Shown here: positions 1-8,918 of the stretch, one piece after another
Numbering within the stretch: the first letter of the stretch is position 1
Layout of the letters: each line of letters begins with the position of its first letter
Origin: Chloroflexota bacterium
GTDB lineage: Bacteria; Chloroflexota; Limnocylindria; Limnocylindrales; CSP1-4
Direction of reading: 5' to 3'
Assembly: GCA_003158875.1 (NCBI GenBank)
Contig: PMLK01000085.1
Location: 1-35,229 of the forward strand
Length of the DNA stretch: 35,229 bases
The notes under the pieces: generated by a model
What the model saw: the letters and a program-made list of their open reading frames with translations, nothing else
Databases searched by the model: none
Told to the model about the DNA's origin: nothing
Program-made: the position numbers and the translations under genes

Positions 1-774
1 CTTGCCCATGATGATCATGGCCAGAACTTCGTCCGTGGTCACCTTGGTCTTGTCGACGGTTCCGACGAGCTTGCCGTGCAGCATGACGCTGATTCGGTCG
101 GCGAGATCGAAGACGTCGTGGATGTCGTGGCTGATGAGGAAGATCCCGATGCCCTCGGACTTGAGCTGCTTGATGACCTCGCGAACCTGGGCCGTTTCGG
201 CGGGACCGAGGGCGGCCGTGGGTTCGTCCATGATCAGGACGCGAGCATCGAAGTGAATGGCTCGGCCAATGGCGATCGACTGGCGCTGTCCGCCGGACAG
301 TGACATAACCGGCGTCTTGAAATTCTTGAAGTGCGGGTTCAGGCGTCCGATGACCTTGCGGGCCGCGGACTCCATGGCCGCGTCGTCCAGAGAGCCCGTG
401 CGGGTTCTGAGTTCGCGGCCGAGAAAGAAGTTGGCCGGGGCGTCGACGTTCTCGGCGAGAGCGAGATTCTGGTAGATAGTCTCGATCCCGAGCGCCTTTG
501 CCTCACGTGGATTGGTAATCGTAACGGGAACGCCATTGATCAAGACCTGGCCAGAGTCCGCGGGATGTGCCCCGGAAAGCGTGCGGATCAGCGTGGTCTT
601 GCCGGCACCGTTGCCGCCCACCAAGCCCACGACTTCGCCCGGGTACAGGTCTACCGTGACGTCCTGAACGGCATGAACGCCGCCAAACGACACGCATATG
701 TCGCGCATCTCGACCAGTGGCTTGTCCACGAGTGTCGGAGCTGCACTGGTTTCGGGAGTGCTCGCGATGCTCAT
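1..774 (-). CDS. Sugar ABC transporter ATP-binding protein (XylG/FrcA-like, single-NBD), 3' end cut by window edge
   Basis: This is the ATPase of a CUT2-type sugar importer and should hydrolyse ATP to drive the permease encoded just upstream. The visible 258 codons run from an ATG at 774 to base 1 with no stop seen. The Walker A is GGNGAGKTT (about residues 53-61), the signature LSGGQRQ, the Walker B LIMDEP, followed by a D-loop and the switch histidine in ISHD. An AGGAG lies 9 bases before the ATG. The gene starts 17 bases after the permease stop, so it is the third gene of the operon. Escherichia coli XylG has two fused nucleotide-binding domains (about 510 residues). Here the first domain reaches its usual end at the window edge, as in half-size FrcA-type proteins, but a second domain beyond base 1 cannot be excluded. 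Substrate specificity is inferred from the neighbours only. Confidence 0.93.
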   Translation of the reverse strand, partial: MSIASTPETSAAPTLVDKPLVEMRDICVSFGGVHAVQDVTVDLYPGEVVGLVGGNGAGKTTLIRTLSGAHPADSGQVLINGVPVTITNPREAKALGIETIYQNLALAENVDAPANFFLGRELRTRTGSLDDAAMESAARKVIGRLNPHFKNFKTPVMSLSGGQRQSIAIGRAIHFDARVLIMDEPTAALGPAETAQVREVIKQLKSEGIGIFLISHDIHDVFDLADRISVMLHGKLVGTVDKTKVTTDEVLAMIIMGK

Positions 775-791
775 TCTTCTCTGCTCCTGGC

Positions 792-2168
792 CTACTTGGA
801 ACGCCGCTGGGCGATGGTATCGATGCCGACCGCCAGGACCAGAACGCTGCCGATGGCTACGTCCTGAAGGGGCGAGTCGAGACCGACGGTCACCATGCCG
901 GACTTGAGCGACTGCATCACCACGGCGCCCAGGATCGCGCCCTGGATCGTGCCGATGCCGCCGGCGAACGACGTGCCGCCGATGACCGCTGCGGCGATGA
1001 CGAGCAACTCGTAACTGGTACCGGTGCTCGTAACGCCCGCGTCGAGACGCGCGGTTTGAATCACGCCCGCCAGGGCGCACAGAATGCCCATCAACACGAA
1101 CGTTCCCAGAATGGTTCGTTTGGTGTTGATGCCGGCCAGCGTGGCGGCCTCAGGGTTTCCGCCGATGGCGAAGACGTACCGGCCGAAGGGCCGGCGCGTG
1201 GTCAGGTAGCCCATGACCAGCCCGATGCCAAGCAGCAGGAGTACTGGCATCGCGAGACCAACCGGAATATCCAGGCCATTAGCGCTGATGTTGTGAGCGG
1301 CCGCGTACTGGTCAGTGAGGAGCACCGGGAGCGGATAGCTGTTGTAGACGAACATCATGCCCATGACGGCGGCGCAGCCGCCAATCATGAGGACGGCCAT
1401 CGCCCAGCGCGGGCGGACCGGGAAGCCGTACTCGCGGCGCTTGCGGCGGCTGGTGACGAGCATGTACACGATGCCGGCGCACAGCAACACGCCAACAATC
1501 CATGTCGGCCAGAGGCCAAGTGAACCTTGCGGCAGCCCGCCCCCGAGAACGGAGAAGTTCTTGTCCATCGGGGAGATGGTCTGGCCTTGCTGGATCTTGA
1601 AGATCAGACCGCGCCAGACCAGTAGACCGCCGAGGGTGACGATGAACGCAGGGATGCCGACGTATGAGATCAAGCCGCCCTGTATGGCACCGATCAGGGC
1701 TCCGATCAGGACCGCGACTATGACGGCGATGATCCAGATTTCGAATCCGCCGTAAGCCAGACCGAGGTTCTCGGTCAGCCATACCCGCTGGGTCATGGCC
1801 GCGACATATCCGGTGACACCCATGATGGACCCGACCGAGAGGTCGATGTTGCGCGAGACGATGATCAGAACCATGCCCGTTGCCATGATGGCTACCGGCA
1901 CGCTCTGAACCGAAACGTCATAGAAGTTGCGGGCCGTCAGATATAGACCGTTCGAGGCGAAGCCGAAGCCGATCCAGATGAAGACGAGCGCCAGAATCAT
2001 GCCGGCCAGCCGGAGGTCGATCTCCATGGTCCTCGCGCCCAGGCGGATGACCCTCATACCCGCGCTGGTCGAACGCTTCAAAGGATTTGCCAGCCGCCCA
2101 GCGGCTGTCGGCCCGCGACTGGACCCGGCTGAATTTGGTGTCTGGAATTCCCCCGAGACCTGAGTCAT
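792..2168 (-). CDS. xylH: Sugar ABC transporter permease, XylH/RbsC family
   Basis: Inner-membrane permease of the CUT2 (BPD_transp_2) family, 458 residues, forming the channel for the sugar delivered by the binding lipoprotein. The conserved IDLSVGS motif is at about residues 108-114, and many hydrophobic helices follow. A basic, charged loop (RRKRRE) and an additional long segment make it larger than RbsC (about 320) and nearer the longer XylH class. I chose the ATG at 2168 rather than an in-frame start further upstream because an AGAGAGG stands 7 bases before it, and because the longer reading would translate straight through a strong RNA hairpin. The first 45 residues are polar and probably cytoplasmic. 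It lies between the binding protein and the ATPase in one operon. Xylose as substrate is inferred from the binding protein. Confidence 0.92.
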   Translation of the reverse strand: MTQVSGEFQTPNSAGSSRGPTAAGRLANPLKRSTSAGMRVIRLGARTMEIDLRLAGMILALVFIWIGFGFASNGLYLTARNFYDVSVQSVPVAIMATGMVLIIVSRNIDLSVGSIMGVTGYVAAMTQRVWLTENLGLAYGGFEIWIIAVIVAVLIGALIGAIQGGLISYVGIPAFIVTLGGLLVWRGLIFKIQQGQTISPMDKNFSVLGGGLPQGSLGLWPTWIVGVLLCAGIVYMLVTSRRKRREYGFPVRPRWAMAVLMIGGCAAVMGMMFVYNSYPLPVLLTDQYAAAHNISANGLDIPVGLAMPVLLLLGIGLVMGYLTTRRPFGRYVFAIGGNPEAATLAGINTKRTILGTFVLMGILCALAGVIQTARLDAGVTSTGTSYELLVIAAAVIGGTSFAGGIGTIQGAILGAVVMQSLKSGMVTVGLDSPLQDVAIGSVLVLAVGIDTIAQRRSK

Positions 2169-2211
2169 CGTCGTGCCTCTCTGGTCACCAATTTGCCGTC
2201 GTACACAGTAT

Positions 2212-2244
2212 GCGCCCTGCGCCGCCGAAGGCGGCGCAGGGCGC
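2212..2244 (-). promoter_or_regulatory. Very stable UUCG-capped intra-operon hairpin between binding protein and permease genes
   Basis: A perfect 15-bp inverted repeat (arm GCGCCCTGCGCCGCC) has a three-base loop that, on the transcribed minus strand, reads C-UUCG-G, the exceptionally stable tetraloop. It sits 31 bases after the binding-protein stop and 43 bases before the permease start. No T-run follows, so it does not look like a full intrinsic terminator. Hairpins in this position in sugar-importer operons are known to protect the upstream message from 3' exonucleases and to raise the binding-protein to permease ratio. That role here is inference. Confidence 0.8.
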
Positions 2245-2275
2245 AAGTTGAGCTCGACAGCTCTTTAGAGACGAA

Positions 2276-3367
2276 CTAGCAGCCCTTTACGGCGCCAGCC
2301 GCCACGTCCTTGCACAGAGTGGCCTTGTCGATCCAGCCGGCGTCGAGGACGATCTGGAGATTGTCCTTGGTGATCGCCTGCGGGGTGAGCAGGATCGAGT
2401 TGAGGCTGTTGCCGCCCGGCGACTTGAAGATCGCCGAGTTGCCGTACTTGTCAGTGGTGATCTTGTCGAGAGTCGTGCCCTTGGCCAATTCGGCCGCGAT
2501 CTGCCCGGCGCCGTCGCCAAGCATTCGGGCGTCCTTCCAGACGTCGACCGTCTGGGTTCCAAGCGCGATGCGGTTGAGGGCGGCAGCGTCGCCGTCCTGG
2601 CCGGAGACCGGAACGGTGCCCGCCATACCCTGGGACTGGAGGGCGGCTACGACGCCACCAGCCATGCCGTCGTTCTCAGAGATAACGGCGTCGACCTTGT
2701 TGCTGTTCTTGGTCAGGAACGACTCCATCTCGGTCTGAGCGGTGGCCGGATCCCAGTTGTCGGTGTAAGTCTCACCAACAATGTTGATCTTGCCGCTCGG
2801 GTCCGTCGCGCCAACCGCGGGGACGCCGGCTTCGACCATGCCCTGGCGCAGGAAGTCTGCGTTGGCGTCGGCCTTGTTGCCCTTGATGATTACGAAGTTG
2901 CCTGAGCTCTTCGCGGCGAGAACGGCCGTGGCCTGCATCTTGCCGACGAGGACGTTGTCGAACGTGATGTAGAAGGCGCCCGGATCCTCGATCAGGCGGT
3001 CGTAAGCGATGACGGGTACCTTGGCATCCAGAGCCTTCTTGACGGCCGGCTCGATGGCGGTGCCGTCCTGGGCGAGGATGATCACGACCTTGGCGCCCTG
3101 GTTGATCAGAGCGTCAACGTTGGAGAGCTGCGTGTCCGTCGAGGACTTGGCGTCGTTGGAGATGTAGCTGCAGCCAGCCTTGGTGAGGGCTGCCTTGATG
3201 GCCGGTTCGTCCCACTTGGCCCAGCGCTCTTCCTGGTAGTTGTTCCAGGAGACGCCGACGACACAATTGCCGCTTGCCCCCGAGCTCGTTGAGCTCGAGC
3301 AGGCAGTGGCCGTGAAGATGAGGGCCGCAGCTGCGGCCATACCGACCAGTTTGCGTGTGCTGACCAT
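2276..3367 (-). CDS. xylF: D-xylose-type sugar-binding lipoprotein, XylF/ChvE family
   Basis: Extracytoplasmic solute-binding lipoprotein of 363 residues that captures a sugar, probably xylose, for the importer. Residues 1-22 are a lipoprotein signal ending in TATA before Cys23, followed by a Ser-rich linker. The mature part follows the XylF/ChvE pattern: a GVSWNNYQEERW opening (the ERW motif contacts sugar in XylF), then VVIILAQDG, IAYDRLI and FYITFDN segments, and a GQDGDAAALNRI hinge region. The ATG at 3367 was chosen because an AGGAGG lies 9 bases upstream and the signal peptide starts there; an upstream in-frame extension lacks any signal. It is the first gene of the operon. Arabinose, glucose or galactose are possible alternative ligands within the family. 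Confidence 0.93.
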   Translation of the reverse strand: MVSTRKLVGMAAAAALIFTATACSSSTSSGASGNCVVGVSWNNYQEERWAKWDEPAIKAALTKAGCSYISNDAKSSTDTQLSNVDALINQGAKVVIILAQDGTAIEPAVKKALDAKVPVIAYDRLIEDPGAFYITFDNVLVGKMQATAVLAAKSSGNFVIIKGNKADANADFLRQGMVEAGVPAVGATDPSGKINIVGETYTDNWDPATAQTEMESFLTKNSNKVDAVISENDGMAGGVVAALQSQGMAGTVPVSGQDGDAAALNRIALGTQTVDVWKDARMLGDGAGQIAAELAKGTTLDKITTDKYGNSAIFKSPGGNSLNSILLTPQAITKDNLQIVLDAGWIDKATLCKDVAAGAVKGC

Positions 3368-3626
3368 AGGTCCCTTCCTCCTGTGAAATCCACTTAGAAC
3401 GAGAACCCCGACTCTGTCGATCACGCTGGCCCTGGCGGGCTGGACCTCCTCTCCACTAGTGGGTGCCCAACCTTTGAACCCAAGCTGCCGCTCCTGATTC
3501 GCAATGGATCCAGCGTGCTTTTGTGTCTCGCTTGATCCAAAACCTGGGTGCTCGACCGTTGATTCTGCTGCGGCAGCTGCATCCGACGCACGTGTTTGCA
3601 ACAACGCGCAAATTGGCACCACGTCG

Positions 3627-3651
3627 ATGCATACCTATGTAGCATACGCAT
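3627..3651. promoter_or_regulatory. Possible operator: imperfect palindrome over the importer promoter
   Basis: Outer arms ATGCATA and TACGCAT pair at six of seven positions around an 11-base centre that covers the predicted -10 hexamer. The same stretch holds GCATAC twice in direct orientation, 13 bases apart. Placement over the -10 would suit a repressor, but no LacI or ROK regulator gene is seen in the window. Weak evidence. Confidence 0.35.
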
Positions 3652-3665
3652 GCTGGCCGAGTCAA
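3636..3665 (-). promoter_or_regulatory. Candidate sigma70-type promoter of the xylFHG-like operon
   Basis: On the minus strand a TTGACT (five of six consensus bases) is followed after 18 bases by TACATA (three of six). It points at the binding-protein gene and would give an untranslated leader of about 265 bases. The -35 box is good, while the -10 box is mediocre. Confidence 0.45.
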
Positions 3666-3733
3666 GCTTGGATGAGACGACTCGACGGCAAGATTCGATC
3701 GCACGCAGCCGCTTCACCAGCGTTGCAATTGGG

Positions 3734-3753
3734 TAGGCCGGCGGCGCGGCCTA
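3734..3753 (-). terminator. Hairpin downstream of the phosphatase gene, possible terminator
   Basis: Perfect 7-bp arms (TAGGCCG and CGGCCTA) around a six-base loop, about 110 bases after the phosphatase stop on the minus strand. No T-run follows, so termination is uncertain. Confidence 0.3.
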
Positions 3754-3865
3754 ATCCCGACCCGCGAGACAGGCGCAAGCTTCTCGCAATAGAAGCCTTA
3801 GTGGTCGTCGAAGACGGGGCGCAATGTCCTGCTGGACGCCCTACGACGCCCTCTGGCGGCTGACG

Positions 3866-4684
3866 TCAGCGTCTGGGTGGAGGATTGCGAAGGCCGGGGC
3901 CCCAAAGTTCGGGGCCGCAGATGAACGGCTTCGGCGTGTGACCGGCCAGGCTGCGGGGATCGGCCCGCCAGGCCTCGATTGTTTGATCCAGCCACCGCTC
4001 CACCCCGGCGAAATCCTCCCAGCGCATGAACGGCCAGCCCTCGCGTTCGCACAGATCGATGAGAGCCCGCTTGGCGAAGATCGTGTCGGAGTAGGCCGCC
4101 CCGTAGCGGTCGCTTTCGCCGTCACCGATGAAGATGACCGTCCGACCCATCAACTGATGGCCCAGGACGCGCCGGCGCTTGCACGTACCGCATACAAGGC
4201 AGTCCGGATTCCCGTTCGGGAAGGTCATCGCCGCCTCAATGCCATCGAACGTGGTGTTGGCCGCGATCACCGGGATGGGCGGAACGCCGAGCCGAGCCAG
4301 CGCGGGTTCGATGTAGAAACCGAAGCCGTCGCTCACCACTTCGACGGGAACGTGAAGCTGCAGCGCCCGCTCTACGAACGAAGCGAACGTCGGGTCGTGG
4401 GGTTGAGCCTCGGCCAGCGCCACCACGGCGTCGGGCACGGACGGCAGAAGCTTGACCTGGCTCTCGAACAGAGTCCGGGACCCGACCTCGCCACTGCCGT
4501 ATGCGGCCTCATCCGCAGCGTAGCGTTCGCCGATGAAGTAGTACAGGATCCTTTCCGCGACGTCGACCTGCGAGATGGTGCCGTCGTAGTCAACGAGGAT
4601 TGCGAGCGGCGGCTGCCCGGGCTCGAGCGGCGGGAACATGGGCGCGACGGCGCTCACCGCTGGCGGGGGCTCTGACGACGACAT
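3866..4684 (-). CDS. HAD-superfamily (subfamily IB) phosphatase, MtnX/SerB-like
   Basis: A 272-residue cytoplasmic phosphatase. HAD motif I is DYDGT (Asp32 nucleophile, Asp34 acid/base), motif II is SDG at 118-120, and motif IV is GDGESD at 187-192. A cap-region cluster CLVCGTCK (Cys162, Cys165, Cys168, Lys169) is typical of MtnX-like members, which dephosphorylate 2-hydroxy-3-keto-5-methylthiopentenyl-1-phosphate in methionine salvage. No other methionine-salvage gene is next to it, so phosphoserine or another small phosphomonoester is equally possible. The first 25 residues are Pro/Ala-rich and look disordered. The ATG at 4684 has no clear Shine-Dalgarno sequence. It follows the EamA gene by 42 bases in the same direction and may be cotranscribed with it. 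Confidence 0.85.
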   Translation of the reverse strand: MSSSEPPPAVSAVAPMFPPLEPGQPPLAILVDYDGTISQVDVAERILYYFIGERYAADEAAYGSGEVGSRTLFESQVKLLPSVPDAVVALAEAQPHDPTFASFVERALQLHVPVEVVSDGFGFYIEPALARLGVPPIPVIAANTTFDGIEAAMTFPNGNPDCLVCGTCKRRRVLGHQLMGRTVIFIGDGESDRYGAAYSDTIFAKRALIDLCEREGWPFMRWEDFAGVERWLDQTIEAWRADPRSLAGHTPKPFICGPELWGPGLRNPPPRR

Positions 4685-4726
4685 CGCAAGAGGATAGCTT
4701 CCGCGAGCAGCCGGGCCGCTGCGTCG

Positions 4727-5722
4727 CTAGACGGCAGACAGCAGCCGATCCACGCGGCGAGAGCGGGCCACGAGAATACCCAGCACGATCACGGCGCCGC
4801 CGACCAGCTGGCCCAGGACGATCGCTTCGCTCAGGAACAGGGCAGCCATCCCGACGGCGAACGCCGGCACCAGGAACTGGAAGAGCATCGTCCGCGACGG
4901 GCCCAGGACTTTGACGGACTCGAAGACAATCACATTCGCCAGAGCTGCCGGCACCAGGGCACAGAAGAGGAATAGGGCGACGGTCCCGGCGTGGACGTTG
5001 GACGGCTGGAAAGACGGCGCCTGCAGAACGGCGAACGGCAGCATTCCCAGCGCCCCGAAACCGATCGCCCAGGTCGACATCCGAAGCGGGGAGTGGCGTG
5101 CCAGGATCGGCGTGCCGTACGCCACGTATACCGCCCAGCAGAGCGTCGCCGCCAATGTCATCAGGTCGCCGAGCGAGGCGCCGGTAAAGCCGATGCCGTG
5201 AGTCGCCACCACAACGCCGACCGCGCCGGAGAGCGCGATCATGCTGCCGGCGAGCTTGGCGCGCGACAGCGTGTCCGTGCCCACGACGGCGCAGAGGAGC
5301 ATCGTCGAAACGGGCGTGGCCGCGGTGATGAGCGCCGAATTGGCGGCCGTGGTCTGGCCCAGCGCCGAGGCCCACAGGTCCTGATATATCCCAAACCCGG
5401 TAAGACCCAGGAGCAGCATCGGAACCACGTCGCGACGCGGCAGACCGACGCTGCCCTCACGCCACTTCAGGATGGCCAGGAGAACCACGAATGCCAGCCC
5501 GAAGCGACAGAACGCGAACAGAATCGGGGGCACGTCGGCTATGACAGCCTTCACGGCAACAACGTTCGACCCCCAGGAGAACATCACCAGCAGGATCGAG
5601 ATCTCGGCGATGCGCCGTGCCCGCGGGCTGGGGATCGTTTGCCATGATCCCGCTGAAGCACTGGGCTGGGCGGTGGCGCGAGGCTCGGCGGCGCCCTGGA
5701 TACTGGCCCTCGGTTCGGTCAT
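4727..5722 (-). CDS. EamA/DMT-family permease
   Basis: A 331-residue inner-membrane transporter of the drug/metabolite transporter superfamily. About ten hydrophobic helices form two tandem EamA repeats, roughly residues 28-165 and 175-315. Family features include the SWGSNVVAVKAVIADVPP opening helix pair and the second-repeat segment ending LSEAIVLGQLVGGAVIVLGI. The substrate cannot be read from the sequence; family members export or import amino acids, nucleobases and other metabolites. I preferred the ATG at 5722 to an in-frame TTG 27 bases upstream, although neither has a strong ribosome binding site. The N-terminal 25 residues are polar. The phosphatase gene follows 42 bases downstream. 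Confidence 0.9.
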   Translation of the reverse strand: MTEPRASIQGAAEPRATAQPSASAGSWQTIPSPRARRIAEISILLVMFSWGSNVVAVKAVIADVPPILFAFCRFGLAFVVLLAILKWREGSVGLPRRDVVPMLLLGLTGFGIYQDLWASALGQTTAANSALITAATPVSTMLLCAVVGTDTLSRAKLAGSMIALSGAVGVVVATHGIGFTGASLGDLMTLAATLCWAVYVAYGTPILARHSPLRMSTWAIGFGALGMLPFAVLQAPSFQPSNVHAGTVALFLFCALVPAALANVIVFESVKVLGPSRTMLFQFLVPAFAVGMAALFLSEAIVLGQLVGGAVIVLGILVARSRRVDRLLSAV

Positions 5723-5742
5723 AACGGATCGTTCCGGTCCTG

Positions 5743-5774
5743 GAAACAAACGACCCGGACCTGGGCGGCCCGGG
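5743..5774 (-). terminator. Possible intrinsic terminator after the 51-residue membrane protein gene
   Basis: On the minus strand CCCGG pairs with CCGGG across an 11-base loop and is followed by TCGTTTGTTT. The stem is short. It lies between the small gene and the EamA permease. Confidence 0.35.
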
Positions 5775-5803
5775 CGTCCGTCGTGGCTGTGGTCACGAGT
5801 GGC

Positions 5804-5959
5804 CTAGAGGTTTTCTCCGTCGAGGTCGAGGGACTCTTCGTCGCCCTCTTCGGTCAACTTGAGCCAGATGAACAAACCGGCCAGGACGAGGAGCGGGACG
5901 ACGACCAGAGCCGCGACGAGCAGCACCAGAAACATCCCCAGAACCTTCAGGACCTTCAT
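5804..5959 (-). CDS. Small single-pass membrane protein with acidic tail, 51 residues
   Basis: A short gene translated from the ATG at 5959. An AGGGAGG stands 6 bases before it, which is among the best ribosome binding sites in the window. The product begins MKVLKVLGMF, has one long hydrophobic helix at about residues 7-34, then a lone basic residue and an acidic tail (EEGDEESLDLDGEN). The charge layout suggests a single-pass protein with the acidic C-terminus on one face of the membrane, but its orientation is uncertain. No family is recognised. It follows the conserved hypothetical gene by 49 bases in the same direction. Confidence 0.7.
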   Translation of the reverse strand: MKVLKVLGMFLVLLVAALVVVPLLVLAGLFIWLKLTEEGDEESLDLDGENL

Positions 5960-6008
5960 CTCCAACCTCCCTACCCGCCCTCAGCCGCAACCTGAGCCCG
6001 GCGCCAAA

Positions 6009-6518
6009 CTACGACTTGGCCTTCTCACCTCTGAAATCCGGGGCTTGCGAGATCATGGCCTCGACTTCGTCCCGGGTGAACTCGGCGATCACATGGCGGC
6101 TGCCGGTCTGAGTCCGCATCAGCAGCCGAAGGACGAACGCGCCGTCCTGCTCGAAGTAGAAGATGTCCTGTGGCTTCTGTTCGTCGACGTATCTGCCGAT
6201 CACGCGGAACGCCTGCTCATAGTAGCCCGACTGCCCCCAGGCAACGGCCCGTTGTTCGTTGTCCCGTCTGTTGTGGCCTTCTTCCATGAACCGGGCTATG
6301 TCGTCGTCGAGGAACGTGAACGTTTCCTTGGTCTGCGTGGCAAGGTGCTCCGACCACACACCGGACGACTGCGTATCGACCACCAGGCCCTGAACGATGA
6401 ACCCATCGGGGGCTTCCACGACCATCATTTCGCGCATGCCGCGCTGGTCCAGGAAGGCGCCGATTGACCGCAGAACTTCCTCGTAGTTCTGGCGCGGACT
6501 GCCGTCGTAGATCCGCAT
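6009..6518 (-). CDS. Conserved hypothetical protein, 169 residues
   Basis: A soluble protein of 169 residues without signal peptide or membrane helix. The composition is normal for a real protein: mixed alpha/beta, rich in aromatic and charged residues, with two similar halves suggested by FIVQGLVVDT and FVLRLLMRTQ beta-type segments. A GAGGG lies 6 bases before the ATG at 6518. The C-terminal DEVEAMISQAPDFRG looks helical. I do not recognise the family and assign no function. It is the first gene of a minus-strand run that continues with the 51-residue membrane protein, and it is divergent from transketolase. Confidence 0.75.
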   Translation of the reverse strand: MRIYDGSPRQNYEEVLRSIGAFLDQRGMREMMVVEAPDGFIVQGLVVDTQSSGVWSEHLATQTKETFTFLDDDIARFMEEGHNRRDNEQRAVAWGQSGYYEQAFRVIGRYVDEQKPQDIFYFEQDGAFVLRLLMRTQTGSRHVIAEFTRDEVEAMISQAPDFRGEKAKS

Positions 6519-6836
6519 CGATTGCCCTCGCAGTCACCGGTCGGTAGAGCTTGGCTTGTGGCCCAGCTTGATCGGGGCGGCGCCAGGGCCGGGATCGGCC
6601 GGAACGCCACCTTCGAGGCGAGTGTACCAGCCTCCCGCGACAGGGCAACGGTCGGCGAAGGCCGGGTTTCGGCCTCCGAATCGCCACGGTCCATCGGCCG
6701 GCCGCACCGGGCCGTAAAATGTCACCGCACATAGACACGGGGTCTCGCCCGAGGCGCCCGGATGGCGGCACCAGCCGCCGCTCCCTCGCCCGTAGCCCGA
6801 GGGACGGAACCACCAAGCTACGGAACGGAGGATGGC
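6519..6836. other. Divergent intergenic region before transketolase
   Basis: A 318-base region between two divergent genes, so it should hold promoters in both directions. A TAAAAT at 6715-6720 could be a -10 box for transketolase, but no matching -35 lies 16-18 bases upstream. I see no RNA gene, repeat or convincing small gene. Confidence 0.45.
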
Positions 6837-8888
6837 ATGACCGAGGCGTCCGGGAAGCTGGATCAGCTCGCGATCAACACTATTCGGACGCTCTCGATGG
6901 ATGCCGTCCAGAAGGCCAATTCGGGCCATCCGGGGGCCCCGATGGGCATGGCCGCCATGGCCTACACCCTATGGACGAAGCACATGCGTCACTCACCGAC
7001 CGAGCCGACCTGGCCGAACCGCGACCGCTTCCTGCTCTCGGCCGGCCACGCCAGCATGCTGCTGTACTCGCTGCTCTACCTCACAGGCTACGGGCTCTCC
7101 CTCGAGGATCTGGAGTCGTTCCGGCAGTGGGGATCGCTGACCCCCGGTCATCCCGAGCACGGCCACACCAAGGGCGTCGAGGCGACGACGGGACCCCTCG
7201 GGCAGGGTTTCGCCAACGGCGTCGGCATGGCCATCGCCCAGCAGCGACTCGCCACCGAGTTCAACCGGCCCGGCCACGAACTCATCGACCACTACGTCTA
7301 CGCCATCTGCTCCGACGGCGATCTGCAGGAAGGCATCACGGCCGAAGCGGCTTCTCTGGCAGGCCATCTGAAGCTCGGCAAACTGATCTACCTGTACGAC
7401 GACAACCACATCCAGCTCGACGGGCCCACTGCGCTGGCCTTCTCCGACAAGACGCTGGAGCGGTTCGATTCGTACGACTGGCATACCCAGCGCGTCGAGG
7501 ACGGCAACGACGTGGCCGCCATCTCGGCCGCGATCGATGCGGCGCGGGCCGATAAGCGGCCGAGCCTGGTCGCGGTGCGGACGCACATCGGATTCGGCGC
7601 GCCGACCAAGCAGGACACTCAGAAAGCCCACGGCGCGCCTCTCGGAGTCGACGAAGTCCGCGGCGCGAAGCTCGCCTACGGCTGGGATCCGGACAAGTCG
7701 TTCTTCGTCCCGGACGAGGCCCTGGCCCTCTACCGCACGGCCGTTCCGGCCGGTGAGAAGCTGGTTGCCGAGTGGAACGACAAACTCGCTCGCTATACCG
7801 CCGCGTTCCCGGCCGAGGCCGCCGAACTCAAGCGTCGTCTGGCCGGCCAGCTGCCGGGCGGCTGGGACAAGTCGCTCAAGTCGTATCCGGTGGGCGATGG
7901 ACCGGCCACCCGAAAGGCCAGCCAGGAGGCGATCCAGTCCCTGGCCAGCACGCTGCCGGAACTCTTCGGGGGCTCAGCGGACCTGTCCGAGTCGAACCTG
8001 ACCGACGTCGCTGACGGCGGCATCGTCGAGGCCGCCAACCCGGGCGGTCGAAATATCCGCTTTGGCGTTCGCGAGCACGCCATGGGCGGCATCGTCAACG
8101 GCATGGCCCTCTACGGCGGCTTCATCCCGTACGCGGCCACGTTCCTGACCTTCAGCGACTACATGCGCGGCTCGGTCCGGCTGGCGGCGCTGCAGAAGCT
8201 GCGGATCGCCTACGTCTGGACACACGACTCGATCGGCGTCGGCGAGGACGGCCCGACGCACCAGCCCATCGAACACTGCGCGGCACTCCGGGCCATCCCC
8301 AACATGACCGTCATCCGGCCGGGCGACGCCAACGAGACGGCGGCGGCCTGGGCCGCGGCGGTCAGCGTTTCCACGGGCCCGACGGCCCTCATCCTGTCCC
8401 GCCAGAACCTGCCCATCCTGCAAGGAACTCCGGAGAAGGCTCGCGAAGGCGTGACCCGCGGCGGCTACGTCCTGCGCGACGCCTCGGGCGACGCCGGCAA
8501 GCCGGATCTCATCATGATCGGGACTGGCTCGGAGCTGCAGCTGGCAGTGGCCGCGGCCGAGACGCTCGAGAAGGAAGGCATCCGGACACGAGTCGTCAGC
8601 CTGCCCTCCTGGGAGCTGTTCGAAGCGCAGCCGCCGGCCTACCGTGAGTCGGTTCTTCCGCCGGCCAGCAAGAAGCGTGTCACCGTCGAGGCCCAAACGC
8701 CATTCGGCTGGGAACGCTACGCCGGCGACGAGGGTGCCATCATCGGCATCGACCGCTTCGGCGCATCCGCGCCCGCCAAGCTGATCTTCGAAGCCTTCGG
8801 CATCACCGCCGAACGGGTCACCGACGTGGGCCGCAAGGTTGTGCGCGAAGGTCTCCATGGCCGCATCCCGACCGGGTCGGGCAAGTAG
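6837..8888 (+). CDS. tkt: Transketolase
   Basis: Thiamine-diphosphate enzyme of 683 residues that moves two-carbon units between sugar phosphates in the non-oxidative pentose phosphate pathway. Family landmarks are present in order: the GHPGAPMG opening motif, [21 protein letters not shown], the ThDP-binding SDGDLQEGI followed by an Asn about 25 residues later, [13 protein letters not shown] in the pyrimidine domain, and the C-terminal transketolase domain. The length fits the family (about 660-690). I chose the ATG at 6837 because a GGAGG is 5 bases upstream; an earlier in-frame reading lacks conserved residues. It opens the carbon block, with rpiB following after 24-30 bases. It links imported pentose and the RpiB product to glycolytic intermediates. 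Confidence 0.97.
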   Translation: MTEASGKLDQLAINTIRTLSMDAVQKANSGHPGAPMGMAAMAYTLWTKHMRHSPTEPTWPNRDRFLLSAGHASMLLYSLLYLTGYGLSLEDLESFRQWGSLTPGHPEHGHTKGVEATTGPLGQGFANGVGMAIAQQRLATEFNRPGHELIDHYVYAICSDGDLQEGITAEAASLAGHLKLGKLIYLYDDNHIQLDGPTALAFSDKTLERFDSYDWHTQRVEDGNDVAAISAAIDAARADKRPSLVAVRTHIGFGAPTKQDTQKAHGAPLGVDEVRGAKLAYGWDPDKSFFVPDEALALYRTAVPAGEKLVAEWNDKLARYTAAFPAEAAELKRRLAGQLPGGWDKSLKSYPVGDGPATRKASQEAIQSLASTLPELFGGSADLSESNLTDVADGGIVEAANPGGRNIRFGVREHAMGGIVNGMALYGGFIPYAATFLTFSDYMRGSVRLAALQKLRIAYVWTHDSIGVGEDGPTHQPIEHCAALRAIPNMTVIRPGDANETAAAWAAAVSVSTGPTALILSRQNLPILQGTPEKAREGVTRGGYVLRDASGDAGKPDLIMIGTGSELQLAVAAAETLEKEGIRTRVVSLPSWELFEAQPPAYRESVLPPASKKRVTVEAQTPFGWERYAGDEGAIIGIDRFGASAPAKLIFEAFGITAERVTDVGRKVVREGLHGRIPTGSGK

Positions 8889-8918
8889 GGCGCACGGCGA
8901 CCGCAGGAGGAGATGGCG

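Larger units (their letters stand above)
3368..3865. other. Intergenic region upstream of the sugar importer operon
   Basis: About 500 bases without a convincing gene. It contains the promoter candidate at 3636-3665, a partial palindrome over it at 3627-3651, a leader of about 265 bases before the binding-protein gene, and two hairpins that may end the phosphatase transcript: 3734-3753 (perfect 7-bp arms) and a bulged one at about 3778-3801. Short open frames on both strands here have no ribosome binding sites and no recognisable protein character. Confidence 0.6.

Noticed and set aside
3421-3717. 98-codon frame upstream of the sugar-binding protein gene
   Set aside because: It has no ribosome binding site, overlaps the best promoter of the operon, and its product looks random.
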